A stretch of 13,508 nucleotides of DNA, taken from contig JBDUDA010000053.1 in NCBI GenBank assembly GCA_040003205.1, positions 1 to 13,508 of the forward strand, in the 5' to 3' direction. Both the position numbers and the translations under genes were made by a program. Below, piece by piece: positions 1 to 7,430 of this stretch. Within the stretch, counting starts at the first letter, position 1. Every line of letters begins with the position of its first letter. The notes beneath the pieces are model-generated. The model saw only the letters and a list, made by a program, of their open reading frames with translations. It was not told where the DNA came from and ran no database searches. The stretch is from JALYIM01 sp040003205. GTDB lineage: Bacteria > Acidobacteriota > Terriglobia > Terriglobales > Acidobacteriaceae.

Positions 1-4
1 GTTA

Positions 5-1627
5 CTACTGTGCCTTCTTCGCCCTCTTCTTAACTGCGACGTGCGGATGGTCCGGAACCGCTTTCACTTTGGACTCATTCACAGGCGTGGTTCCTTCCCC
101 TGCGTAATTGGCGCCCGCAGGGACCACCCAGAACTCGGCCGTCTTGCTACCCGCACCCCCCGTCCGCACTTCGATGCGGCTGGGATCGATTCCTTGCTTC
201 GCTTCGCCGCCGGTAAGATACGCCTTCGCATTGACGGCACGTTCGCCGGCAAGGTTTTTGCGTTTCTCGGTTGGCTCAGAATTACCGACGATCACAATCT
301 TGTTCTCGGCATTCTGTTGCAGGTTTTGCGCAACCCCGTCCAATACAGCTTTGCAGGTGTTGTCCACGCGCCAGGGCTTCAGCGGATTCGGGTAGTCGCA
401 TTCGCTAAGCTTGCTGGAGGTTGGAGGTGGAGGCGGCGGAGGTGCCGGGGCCGACACTGTCACTTGCGTGGTGGTTGGGGTGCTGAGACCACGCTGATCT
501 GCGCACGTGGCACTGACCGAAACCGCACCCGGCGTTGCTCCAGTCGTATTCAGAGTCGCGTTGTTGCCATCGCCCGTTACCGTGCCGCCAGTGGACGACC
601 ACCCGCTTACGGTTACGGGAACATTGTCCGGACTGGTGCAAGTGCAGGCTAGTTTCACGGTACCGCCAGCTTCGACACTTGTCGGATCTGCGGTGCAAGC
701 CATGGTTGGCGGATTCTTCGGTGGCTCTTTTACGTTGAAGTTGGCCGTCGCGCTCGCTTCTCCACCCTTTTTCATTTTCGGATCGGAGACTTTGACAGTG
801 GTCGTGTACGTTCCCGCTGCCAGGCCATTCGTGTCAATCCTCGCAGCGTTATCGGTGCCGCTGATCTTCCCGCCCGTCGTGCTCCAGTCATACTTCAAAG
901 CGTGCTTGGGATTGAAATCCTTCGCCGTAGCAGTAGCCGTAACTGGCTCTCCGGTCATTACTTCGGTTGGCTGTACGGACACCGCAGCAGAAGGAGTCAA
1001 AACCGCGCCATATCCAAAGTTGAACACCAGACCGGTGCGCAGTCGAACGCCATCCAAAGTAATGCGGCGCAAACCAGGAAATGCCGAGGAAACATTTTCC
1101 GCGTAATTCTGCTTCGCCCAAACGTAGTCTGCTTCGAACAGACGCAGCGAAAGCATGTGGGTCAGCTTCAAATCCATGCCGCCGCCCAGGATCGCTCCGA
1201 TTCCATTCTTGCTTCCGAGCCCATCAATGCCGAGCCGGTTATAGCTCAATAAAGTGTGCAGGAAGAAACTGGTGTTGTCAGTGCGGAACATTAACCTGGG
1301 ACCAATAGAGGCCGTGGTCTCATAGTTGTCCCAGTTGTGTCCGAAGTCCCCCTCTAATCCGAGATGGGGATGGAAGTTGTAAGTCACGCTCGCTCCGAAA
1401 CCAGCAGGCATGTCGTGGATTGGAACCGAAACTGGGGCACTGGGGTCCAGAAAAGGCGCCGGCGCCGAGCCGCCCGGATGGAGCCACTGGTATCCTGCAA
1501 AAATGTCAATCTTTGGCGTGGGTTCATCCTGCGCAAACGTGACCATCGACAGCATCAGCAAGCAAAACACTGTCGCGAATATTGAAACTAGGAGCTGACT
1601 ACCACTGGTTTTTCCTCTAAGCAACAT
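5..1627 (-). CDS. OmpA-like outer-membrane protein: beta-barrel, two Ig-like domains, OmpA C-terminal domain
   Basis: Likely an envelope-anchoring outer-membrane protein of 540 residues. An N-terminal signal peptide (about 1-32, hydrophobic core, likely cut after VTFA) precedes an OmpA/opacity-type beta-barrel (about 38-207: alternating aromatic/hydrophobic strands starting IDIFAGYQW and ending GLVFNFGYG). Two Ig/PKD-like repeats follow (about 212-300 and 305-393, each with a W-S-T-x-G-G motif), then a proline-rich linker and an OmpA-like domain (about 404-505) with a Lys-rich tail. In the OmpA domain the conserved Arg of the peptidoglycan-binding motif is kept (R463), but the usual Asp is Glu (E451). 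A longer reading from a TTG at 1693 is possible. I chose the ATG at 1627 because GGAGG lies 6 bases upstream and the signal peptide then sits at the N-terminus. Divergent from the two-component pair. The domain order is visible; the exact function (porin or structural) is not. Confidence 0.85.
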   Translation of the reverse strand: MLLRGKTSGSQLLVSIFATVFCLLMLSMVTFAQDEPTPKIDIFAGYQWLHPGGSAPAPFLDPSAPVSVPIHDMPAGFGASVTYNFHPHLGLEGDFGHNWDNYETTASIGPRLMFRTDNTSFFLHTLLSYNRLGIDGLGSKNGIGAILGGGMDLKLTHMLSLRLFEADYVWAKQNYAENVSSAFPGLRRITLDGVRLRTGLVFNFGYGAVLTPSAAVSVQPTEVMTGEPVTATATAKDFNPKHALKYDWSTTGGKISGTDNAARIDTNGLAAGTYTTTVKVSDPKMKKGGEASATANFNVKEPPKNPPTMACTADPTSVEAGGTVKLACTCTSPDNVPVTVSGWSSTGGTVTGDGNNATLNTTGATPGAVSVSATCADQRGLSTPTTTQVTVSAPAPPPPPPPTSSKLSECDYPNPLKPWRVDNTCKAVLDGVAQNLQQNAENKIVIVGNSEPTEKRKNLAGERAVNAKAYLTGGEAKQGIDPSRIEVRTGGAGSKTAEFWVVPAGANYAGEGTTPVNESKVKAVPDHPHVAVKKRAKKAQ

Positions 1628-1633
1628 TCCATT

Positions 1634-1638
1634 CCTCC
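1634..1638 (-). promoter_or_regulatory. Shine-Dalgarno site that fixes the OmpA-like gene start
   Basis: On the minus strand GGAGG is followed by six bases (AATGGA) and then the ATG at 1627-1625. This is near-ideal spacing and favours the ATG over the in-frame TTG at 1693-1691, which has no such site. Confidence 0.75.
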
Positions 1639-1720
1639 GGGAGCTTTTTGCCGCGTTACTCTTTTGTCGGGGACCCGTGTAAAATTTAGACAAAGATTAA
1701 GGTCGTGTGAATGCGGTTTT

Positions 1721-1745
1721 TTCGATGGGCTAAACGCCCATCGAA
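1721..1745. repeat. Perfect 10-bp palindrome with 5-base loop in the divergent intergenic region
   Basis: TTCGATGGGC, loop TAAAC, then GCCCATCGAA. On neither strand is the hairpin followed by a T-run (the T-run at 1717-1722 lies before it on the plus strand), so it is not an intrinsic terminator. It lies about 95-120 bases upstream of the OmpA-like start, and could be a 5'-leader hairpin, an operator, or a copy of a dispersed palindromic repeat. The structure is seen; the role is unknown. Confidence 0.6.
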
Positions 1746-1810
1746 TGCAACATCTTAGCGCATTATTGCAAAAACAGTCACTTCTTATGCCTGCGATCAG
1801 TGTCTCAAAG

Positions 1811-1846
1811 TGAAACCGGAGAAATTTCGACAGCCTAGCGGTTTCA
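1811..1846. promoter_or_regulatory. Spaced 8-bp inverted repeat, possible operator of the two-component genes
   Basis: TGAAACCG at 1811-1818 and its exact reverse complement CGGTTTCA at 1839-1846 are separated by 20 bases. They lie about 80-115 bases before the response-regulator start and between divergent genes. Perfect half-sites about 28 bases centre to centre would suit a dimeric DNA-binding protein. No binding protein can be named, and an 8-bp dyad can occur by chance. Confidence 0.3.
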
Positions 1847-1899
1847 GTCAGTCAACTTCCCGCAGCTCCCGCTTGCAGTAGTTGCATGCAGACCTAATA

Positions 1900-1929
1900 A
1901 TGAAAAGATTAATTTCTTCTAAATTATGA
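1900..1929 (+). CDS. Possible 9-codon leader ORF overlapping the response-regulator start
   Basis: An ATG at 1900 reads MKRLISSKL and stops at TGA 1927-1929, overlapping the regulator ATG at 1926 as ATGA. Such overlaps are typical of translational coupling, and the regulator start has no clear Shine-Dalgarno of its own. The leader ORF also lacks an obvious ribosome site and is very short, so it may be chance. Confidence 0.2.
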   Translation: MKRLISSKL

Positions 1930-3326
1930 GCCAGGAAAAAGTACTGATCGTCGAAGACGAGGCAAACGAGCGCACCGGCCTGGCTGAACTGGTTTCTGCC
2001 TGGGGATATCGGGCTGAAACTGCGGAAGACGGTCTCACGGGCTTGGATAAGGTCAACAACTGGTCGCCGTCCATTGTGCTGACCGATCTGAAAATGCCTG
2101 GCATGGGAGGCCTTGAGCTTCTTGAGCGCATCTCCGGCGAAACCCAATCGGTCGCCGTAATAGTTGTGACCGCTCAAGGGACTATCGACAGCGCCGTCCA
2201 GGCCATGAGGATGGGAGCCTACGATTACATTACGAAGCCCATCGACACGAACCGTCTGCGCACAATACTCCAGAACGCTTCGGCCCTGGTCGGAACTCGA
2301 GTGGAGCTCGAGGTCACTCGCCGTAAGTTGCGCGACGCCGGGTCTCTCGGAACCCTCGTCGGTCCTTCAAAGAAAATGCAGGAGATCTTTCGCCTCATCG
2401 AGATGGTCGCACCCAGCACCGCGTCGGTCCTGATAACGGGCGCGAGTGGCACAGGAAAAGAACTGGTAGCGCGCACGATTCATGAGCTCAGTCCTCGAAA
2501 AAATAGGCCTTTTGTAGCGATTAATTGCGCAGCTATTCCCGAGACTCTCATCGAGAGTGAGATTTTTGGCCACGAGAAAGGCGCATTTACCGGGGCGCTG
2601 GAGCGACGTACCGGTTGTTTTGAGTTAGCCGAGGGAGGCACCCTTCTGCTAGACGAAATTGGAGAGATGCCAATCAATACCCAGGCAAAGCTTCTGCGCG
2701 TTTTGGAAGATCGCAAGCTACGCCGACTGGGAAGCAAAGTTGAAACCACGGTGGACGTGCGCGTCCTCGCCGCCACTAACAAAGTCCCCGAAGACGCGGT
2801 TGCGCACGGCGAATTGCGCAACGATCTCTACTATCGGCTGAATGTCTTCAACATCCATATGCCGCCCTTGCGCGAGCATCGCGAAGATGTCCCCGACCTC
2901 GTGCAGTCGCTGCTCGCCGAAATGTGCGTCAAGCACGGACGAAAAGTCGCTACCGTGAGCGAAGCGGTGCTGCCGCTGTTTAAAAACTACGCATGGCCGG
3001 GAAACGTTCGTGAATTGCGCAACACACTCGAGCGCGCTGTGATCGTTTGTGACGGCTCGGTGGTGGAGACGAAACACCTTCCGCCCGGCTTCGGACAAGT
3101 CACGATTCGCCCCAATGCGGACGAGCCCGGCGCCATCCGCCTGGGAGTGGGAACAACCGTGGGAGAGGCAGAAAAGCAGCTCATTTTAAAAACTCTCGAA
3201 TCCACCAGCAATAACAAGACGCGTGCTGCCGAAATTCTCGCTATCAGTTTAAAGACACTTCATAACAAGCTTAAGGAATACGGCAGCGCCGCAGCGGACT
3301 TAGCTGCCAAAGAGGATGAGGAATGA
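1926..3326 (+). CDS. NtrC-family sigma54-dependent response regulator
   Basis: Cytoplasmic transcription activator of 466 residues, a normal full length for the family. A receiver domain (about 5-120) has the acidic pair E10/D11, phospho-acceptor D54, T82 and K104. The central AAA+ sigma54-interaction domain (about 143-375) has Walker A GASGTGKE at 172-179, the sigma54-contacting loop GAFTGA at 219-224 and Walker B GGTLLLDE at 237-244. A Fis-type helix-turn-helix closes the protein (about 420-460, with NNKTRAAEILAISLKTLHNKL). All key residues are intact, so phosphorylation-driven remodelling of sigma54 RNA polymerase is expected. The kinase gene follows 81 bases downstream and is the presumed partner. 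The target genes cannot be named from the sequence. The ATG has no strong ribosome site; the short ORF at 1900-1929 overlaps it. Confidence 0.95.
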   Translation: MSQEKVLIVEDEANERTGLAELVSAWGYRAETAEDGLTGLDKVNNWSPSIVLTDLKMPGMGGLELLERISGETQSVAVIVVTAQGTIDSAVQAMRMGAYDYITKPIDTNRLRTILQNASALVGTRVELEVTRRKLRDAGSLGTLVGPSKKMQEIFRLIEMVAPSTASVLITGASGTGKELVARTIHELSPRKNRPFVAINCAAIPETLIESEIFGHEKGAFTGALERRTGCFELAEGGTLLLDEIGEMPINTQAKLLRVLEDRKLRRLGSKVETTVDVRVLAATNKVPEDAVAHGELRNDLYYRLNVFNIHMPPLREHREDVPDLVQSLLAEMCVKHGRKVATVSEAVLPLFKNYAWPGNVRELRNTLERAVIVCDGSVVETKHLPPGFGQVTIRPNADEPGAIRLGVGTTVGEAEKQLILKTLESTSNNKTRAAEILAISLKTLHNKLKEYGSAAADLAAKEDEE

Positions 3327-3334
3327 GAATGTGG

Positions 3335-3362
3335 TTCTCCTGGGCCGCATGCCTCAGGAGAA
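3335..3362 (+). other. Hairpin in the regulator-kinase spacer
   Basis: TTCTCCTG (3335-3342) pairs exactly with CAGGAGAA (3355-3362). An inner GGC/GCC extension leaves one bulged base and a loop of about 5 bases. It begins 9 bases after the regulator stop and is not followed by a T-run, so it is not a classical terminator. It may stabilise or process the shared transcript, or lower kinase expression relative to regulator. The right arm carries AGGAGA, but about 45 bases before the kinase ATG, too far to act as its ribosome site. Confidence 0.45.
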
Positions 3363-3407
3363 ACAAGGCGGCGTTGTTTACCGAATTGCAGTTGACCATT
3401 TTTAAAA

Positions 3408-5303
3408 ATGCGACGTAGAACTCAACTCGTACTTGCCATCACGTTAATGATGGCGCTGCTGGTTTCAGTCTTCTCCTACATCTACGTTTCGCAGTTATTG
3501 CGCCAGCAAATTACCGCGTCCCACGACACCGCCTCATATCTCACCTCGCAGCTCGCGTATCTGGCCAACAACGCCGCCCCCGACTTGACCAGTACGCGCG
3601 TCAACACCAGTAAGCGGACCTCCGTGCACAGCGCGCTTGCCTACTACCTTGGCACGGACCGTGACTTGAACACCATGCTCGAGTCGGTGGTCGGCAACTG
3701 GCCCACGATCTACGACGCTGCGATCGTGGATCAGGACGGCAAAGTAATTCTGCACACCAATCCCGCGCTCATCGGGAAGAGGGTGCCAGACCGTCCCGAT
3801 TTCCAGAAAGTTCAGGATGCGCGTTTTCGCCGCCAGCTGCGCCTGCTCTATGACAACCCGGCGATCTACGACGTACGCATGCCGCTGCAGTTGAACGGCG
3901 CTCCCTTCGGAAGTATCCGGGTTGGTGTTTCCACCATCTTCCTGAAAAATGAACTCACTCCCCGCCTTCAGCATGCCGTCATAATTTCCGTTGTGGCGAT
4001 TCTTTTTTCGTTGTTCATGGCCGCCGGTCTTTCGCATCTTGCGCTCGGTCCCCTCGAACAAATCAGCCGCAGCCTGGATAACGTCACCGCCGGCGACCAG
4101 GGGCAGGACGAGGTTTCCGCCAACTCCGATGAAGACAGCCACGACGAATATGGATTGGTGACCCTCAAGATCGCTCATCTTGGCCGCCAGATGCGGGACG
4201 CGCGCGAAATATTCTCCACCCTTAAAGACAATATGGACCAGGTTTTGTCGAATCTGCAGGACGGCCTGATCCTTTTCACACGCGACAACCGCATCGTGCT
4301 CGTCAGCGCGTCGGTGGAACGGTTTCTGGGGCGTTCGCGACGCGAGTTGCTGGGGCGGACCGTCCGCGAAATATTTTCCCCCGAATCTACTCTTGGCGCA
4401 CTCGCGCTGGACGCCTTTCATTTGCGGCACTCGGTGGACCCACGAGAGATTGACGCCCCCAATGGCAAGCGGGTGCATGTTTCGATTGATTTTATTCAGG
4501 AGGGCGGCAACCAAATAGGAGCCCTACTCACCCTACGCGACGCGGAATCAGCCCGCCAGATCGAAGACGAAATTGAAATGTCACGCCGCCTCTCGGCTAG
4601 CGGACGCCTCACCCGCGGCGTAGCTCATGAAGTTAAGAATCCTATTAACGCCATCGTCCTTCACCTGCAATTGCTGCAAACAAAATTGCAGGAAATTGAC
4701 CCTGACACCCGTCGCCATATCAATATTATTGATAGCGAAATCCATCGGCTTGATCGAGTGGTGCAGATACTCGTCGAGTTCACCCGCTCGCGAGACCTTC
4801 ACCTTGAAGAGATGGATCTTCGCAAATTGCTGGAAGATGTGATTTCCCTGGCTGTCCCCGACGCCGCGCAACATGGCGTGGACATCACTCGCGATCTCGC
4901 CCCCGAACCGCTCATGGTAAAGGCTGATCCGGATTTCATGAAGCAGGCCATGCTGAATGTGGTATTGAACGGCATGCAGGCCATGCCCGATGGCGGAACC
5001 CTCTTCATCTCTGCTCAACGCGAAGACGATATGGTCGTCACTCAAATCCGCGACCAAGGCAGTGGAATTCCTGCGGAAGTACAGGACAAGATTTTTGAGC
5101 TATACTTCACCACCAAAGAAACTGGCAGTGGCATTGGTCTGGCTCAGACGTACCAGATTTTGCAGTGGCATTACGGCTCAGTAGATTTCGAATCAGTGGA
5201 CGGAAAAGGCACGGCCTTTCGCCTTTGCCTCCCTCTGGTGCCTTCCCGGATGATTTCCCTTCCGGAAGCTGCCACCGCAGTCGAGATCACGCCGTTGACA
5301 TGA
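3408..5303 (+). CDS. Membrane sensor histidine kinase (Cache-like sensor, HAMP, PAS, HisKA, HATPase)
   Basis: Inner-membrane kinase of 631 residues, the presumed phospho-donor for the NtrC-type regulator just upstream. A transmembrane segment at about 8-29 and another at about 190-211 flank a periplasmic region of about 160 residues that resembles single-Cache sensors. A HAMP linker follows (about 209-262) with an acidic connector rich in D/E. A PAS domain (about 283-390) precedes the HisKA dimerisation helix with phospho-acceptor H407 in GVAHEVKNPINAI. The ATP-binding domain has the N box at 517-521 (NVVLN), the G1 box DQGSGIP from D549, and TTKETGSGIGLA. This is the NtrB/AtoS-like arrangement common for partners of sigma54 activators. 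The start has only a weak ribosome site, but the hydrophobic segment begins directly after MRRR, supporting it. The ligand is unknown. Confidence 0.93.
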   Translation: MRRRTQLVLAITLMMALLVSVFSYIYVSQLLRQQITASHDTASYLTSQLAYLANNAAPDLTSTRVNTSKRTSVHSALAYYLGTDRDLNTMLESVVGNWPTIYDAAIVDQDGKVILHTNPALIGKRVPDRPDFQKVQDARFRRQLRLLYDNPAIYDVRMPLQLNGAPFGSIRVGVSTIFLKNELTPRLQHAVIISVVAILFSLFMAAGLSHLALGPLEQISRSLDNVTAGDQGQDEVSANSDEDSHDEYGLVTLKIAHLGRQMRDAREIFSTLKDNMDQVLSNLQDGLILFTRDNRIVLVSASVERFLGRSRRELLGRTVREIFSPESTLGALALDAFHLRHSVDPREIDAPNGKRVHVSIDFIQEGGNQIGALLTLRDAESARQIEDEIEMSRRLSASGRLTRGVAHEVKNPINAIVLHLQLLQTKLQEIDPDTRRHINIIDSEIHRLDRVVQILVEFTRSRDLHLEEMDLRKLLEDVISLAVPDAAQHGVDITRDLAPEPLMVKADPDFMKQAMLNVVLNGMQAMPDGGTLFISAQREDDMVVTQIRDQGSGIPAEVQDKIFELYFTTKETGSGIGLAQTYQILQWHYGSVDFESVDGKGTAFRLCLPLVPSRMISLPEAATAVEITPLT

Positions 5304-5386
5304 CTATCGTCATTAGATTCTTGCACTGATTTGCCAAAACTTATCGCCTGAAGATTGCAAGAGAAGTAGAATTTCCTGAATTTGCT

Positions 5387-5974
5387 ATGGATATTGTCGC
5401 CCTATTGCGGATCGTGCTGCTCGCGCCCCTCGCGGTGAATCCGTTGCCCAGCAAGGCATTGCAGGCAGTTCAGTCAAATCCGACCACCGAGCAGTTGCAG
5501 AAGGATCGCAAGGACGAGAAAGATCAGCGTCAGCATCAAAAGGCGGCCGCCAAACAGGACGAAAAAAATAAAAAGACCGCTTTGCAGCACGCTCCCCAGT
5601 CACAAAAGTTGCCGGAATCATTAAAGAAGCATCCCAACCAGCACAAAGCGGCAAACGTCCCTGCAACCGAAACCCAAAAAACTGTAGTGAAGCAAGGCAG
5701 CACACCCGATCCCAAGGCGCAAATTTCTCCGCGCATTCCTCCCGCCCAGGCTTCCCACGAAATATTGAGCACAGCAGAACTTCTCACCAGCACCAATGAG
5801 AACCTGAAGAAACTCTCGGGTCGTCAACTCAATCTTTCTCAGCAGGAAATGCTGAATCAAGTGCATTCCTACGTGCAACAATCCAAATCTGCCGGCGACT
5901 CAGGTGATCTCCAGCGCTCCCAGAACCTCGCCTACAAAGCTCATTTACTCTCCGACGAACTAACCCACCACTAG
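5387..5974 (+). CDS. Hypothetical K/Q-rich protein with C-terminal helical region
   Basis: 195 residues, function not recognised. The N-terminus (about 1-26) is hydrophobic with possible A-x-A cleavage near residue 26, suggesting export, though the n-region has only one Arg. Residues 30-110 are low-complexity, rich in Lys, Gln, Glu and Asp, and probably disordered. Residues 125-192 look like a helical hairpin (LLTSTNENLKKLSGRQL, then LNQVHSYVQQSKSAG, then LAYKAHLLSDEL). I associate this kind of C-terminal segment with conserved hypothetical proteins of Acidobacteriota, but that is memory, not a search. It starts 83 bases after the kinase stop on the same strand and could belong to that transcript, with no ribosome site clear enough to prove the start. 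Codon use resembles the neighbours, which favours a real gene. Confidence 0.7.
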   Translation: MDIVALLRIVLLAPLAVNPLPSKALQAVQSNPTTEQLQKDRKDEKDQRQHQKAAAKQDEKNKKTALQHAPQSQKLPESLKKHPNQHKAANVPATETQKTVVKQGSTPDPKAQISPRIPPAQASHEILSTAELLTSTNENLKKLSGRQLNLSQQEMLNQVHSYVQQSKSAGDSGDLQRSQNLAYKAHLLSDELTHH

Positions 5975-5990
5975 CCTTTGATAAAAATAT

Positions 5991-6045
5991 AGTGTCATGC
6001 TGAGCGGTGAGTCGAGCAGCGACGAAGCAATCGAGGCATCCCTAT
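5991..6045. repeat. Probable dispersed intergenic repeat of the GTGTCATnCTGAGCG type
   Basis: The stretch beginning GTGTCATGCTGAGCGG and continuing through CGACGAAGCAATCGAGGCAT matches, from memory, the TGTCATnCTGAGCGAAG... repeats scattered between genes in Acidobacteriota and some other bacteria. Only one copy is in this window, so its repetitive nature cannot be shown here. It occupies about half of the 120-base gap between the hypothetical gene and the MFS transporter. No coding potential is seen. Confidence 0.4.
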
Positions 6046-6094
6046 TCCCTCCACGAGCCTGTCGTTGACCGGCCTCCTCATTTAAAGTGGAAAG

Positions 6095-7345
6095 ATGCGT
6101 TCCCTCCTGCAAAAGCGAGGACTCCGCTTCATACTCGCCGCCAATGTAGTCTCCATGCTCGGCAGCGGGATGAACGCCGCCGCCGTCGCCTGGTACATTC
6201 TGCAAGCCACGCATTCCGCAATGGCGCTGGGAACTTTCGCGGTGCTGCAAACCATTCCCGCCATGTTGATGCTGCCCTTTACCGGGGTGGTTATCGATCG
6301 CGAAGACCGCCGTCGCCTGGTCATGATGCTCGATGCCGCGCGCGCCGTCATCATCCTCGCCGTCGCGCTGCTGGCTTTCGCAGGCAAGGTAAAAGTTTGG
6401 GAAGTTTATCTCATGAATACCCTGGTGGCCGCCGGCTTCTGGATGTTCTGGCCCACCATCACCGCCCTCGTTCAAGAAATGACTCCGGGAGAAGACTTCG
6501 TTCACGCCAATACTTTTCTGCTGGCTGGCATTCAGGGAGGCTGGCTGATCGCCGGATCAATTGTCGGATTCGTCTATAACCACATCGGACTGGGCGGAGT
6601 GCTGCTAATTGATTTCTCCACTTACCTGATTTCGTTTCTCTGCTACCTCGCGGTGCGGAAAGGAAAGCACGTCGTGCCTCGTCCCGCCGAACTGCACGCG
6701 GACCTCATGGCTGCGGAATCCGCCCTCACACGTTTCGGACGCGAGATGCGCGAGGGTTTCACATTCCTGCGCGGAAATCACAACGTCATTTTTCTCGGAA
6801 TCAGTTGGGCGCTTTTTCTGGGAGCAATGATGACGGGCGTAGTTGTCACCGCACCTCTAAGCGATCGCGTATTTCATGCCGGGGCGGTGGGCTTCGGATG
6901 GCTCAATGCCGGATGGGGCAGCGGCGCATTCCTAACCATTTTCTATGCCCCTGCCATGCTCGCTCGCCTGGGCCCGCGTCGTTGCATCGCAATTTCCATG
7001 GGACTGCTCGCAGTCTGCATGACATTGTCGCCTTTGTCTCCGATTCTTGCCGTTGCCGTATTGTTCTATCTAATTATGGGCTCGGCCCGCGGGCTCTCCG
7101 GCGTGGCCATGAACACCAGTATCATGGAACAGGTCCCTCAGCACATCATGGGCAGGGTACAGAACACTTTCTACTTTGCGGGCACGATACTTCAAATTAT
7201 TCTCGCGCTCTTGGTGGCGGCGGTCGCGCAATACAATCTTATCGCTGGCTTCGCAATCATTGGCATCGTATACCTGTTCGCCTTTGTCAGCGCGATCTGG
7301 CCAATCGCGCCCGTAGGATTAACCGAGGCGGCACACGCTGAGTAA
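6095..7345 (+). CDS. MFS transporter, probable drug/siderophore-type exporter (MFS_3-like)
   Basis: Integral inner-membrane protein of 416 residues, a usual length for a 12-helix major facilitator. Hydrophobic segments repeat along the whole length, and the loop after helix 2 carries a motif-A-like signature at about 64-74 (GVVIDREDRRR: Gly, acidic and Arg residues). A longer hydrophilic central stretch near residues 190-228 separates the two six-helix halves. The overall pattern, including FWPTITALVQEM and GLSGVAMNTSIMEQVP, is like the EntS/MFS_3 group of proton-driven exporters. The substrate cannot be read from sequence. Only a weak GGAAAG precedes the ATG. A repeat-filled gap separates it from the upstream gene, and fabI follows after 85 bases with its own strong ribosome site, so a link to fabI may be only positional. 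Confidence 0.85.
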   Translation: MRSLLQKRGLRFILAANVVSMLGSGMNAAAVAWYILQATHSAMALGTFAVLQTIPAMLMLPFTGVVIDREDRRRLVMMLDAARAVIILAVALLAFAGKVKVWEVYLMNTLVAAGFWMFWPTITALVQEMTPGEDFVHANTFLLAGIQGGWLIAGSIVGFVYNHIGLGGVLLIDFSTYLISFLCYLAVRKGKHVVPRPAELHADLMAAESALTRFGREMREGFTFLRGNHNVIFLGISWALFLGAMMTGVVVTAPLSDRVFHAGAVGFGWLNAGWGSGAFLTIFYAPAMLARLGPRRCIAISMGLLAVCMTLSPLSPILAVAVLFYLIMGSARGLSGVAMNTSIMEQVPQHIMGRVQNTFYFAGTILQIILALLVAAVAQYNLIAGFAIIGIVYLFAFVSAIWPIAPVGLTEAAHAE

Positions 7346-7420
7346 CGCGCCGGCCGACTTTCGACGGTACCCGACTGGCGAATCGAGCTTCGTCACTGTT
7401 ATGCTTTCAGTTCGCTAGAC

Positions 7421-7426
7421 AGGAGA
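7421..7426 (+). promoter_or_regulatory. Strong Shine-Dalgarno of fabI
   Basis: AGGAGA followed by AAAC and the ATG at 7431. This confirms the fabI start and is the best ribosome site on the plus strand of the window. Confidence 0.75.
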
Positions 7427-7430
7427 AAAC

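Noticed and set aside
41..652. 203-codon plus-strand open frame opposite the OmpA-like gene.
   Set aside because: Arg-rich low-complexity translation mirroring the proline-rich linker on the other strand; no ribosome site or domain.
1752..1772. Sigma54-like motif TAGCGCATTATTGCA before the regulator.
   Set aside because: Lacks the -24 GG and is one base short in spacing.
3534..4514. 326-codon open frame on the minus strand inside the histidine kinase.
   Set aside because: Fully antisense to a well-supported kinase, no recognisable domain, and long antisense frames are common in GC-rich genes.
5300..5313. Short hairpin ATGAC-TATC-GTCAT at the kinase 3' end as a terminator.
   Set aside because: Only a 5-bp AT-containing stem and no T-run after it.
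5322..5341. Sigma54-like promoter on the minus strand (TGGCAAATCAGTGCAA).
   Set aside because: The GG-GC spacing is one base short of the strict sigma54 requirement and it points into the kinase antisense.
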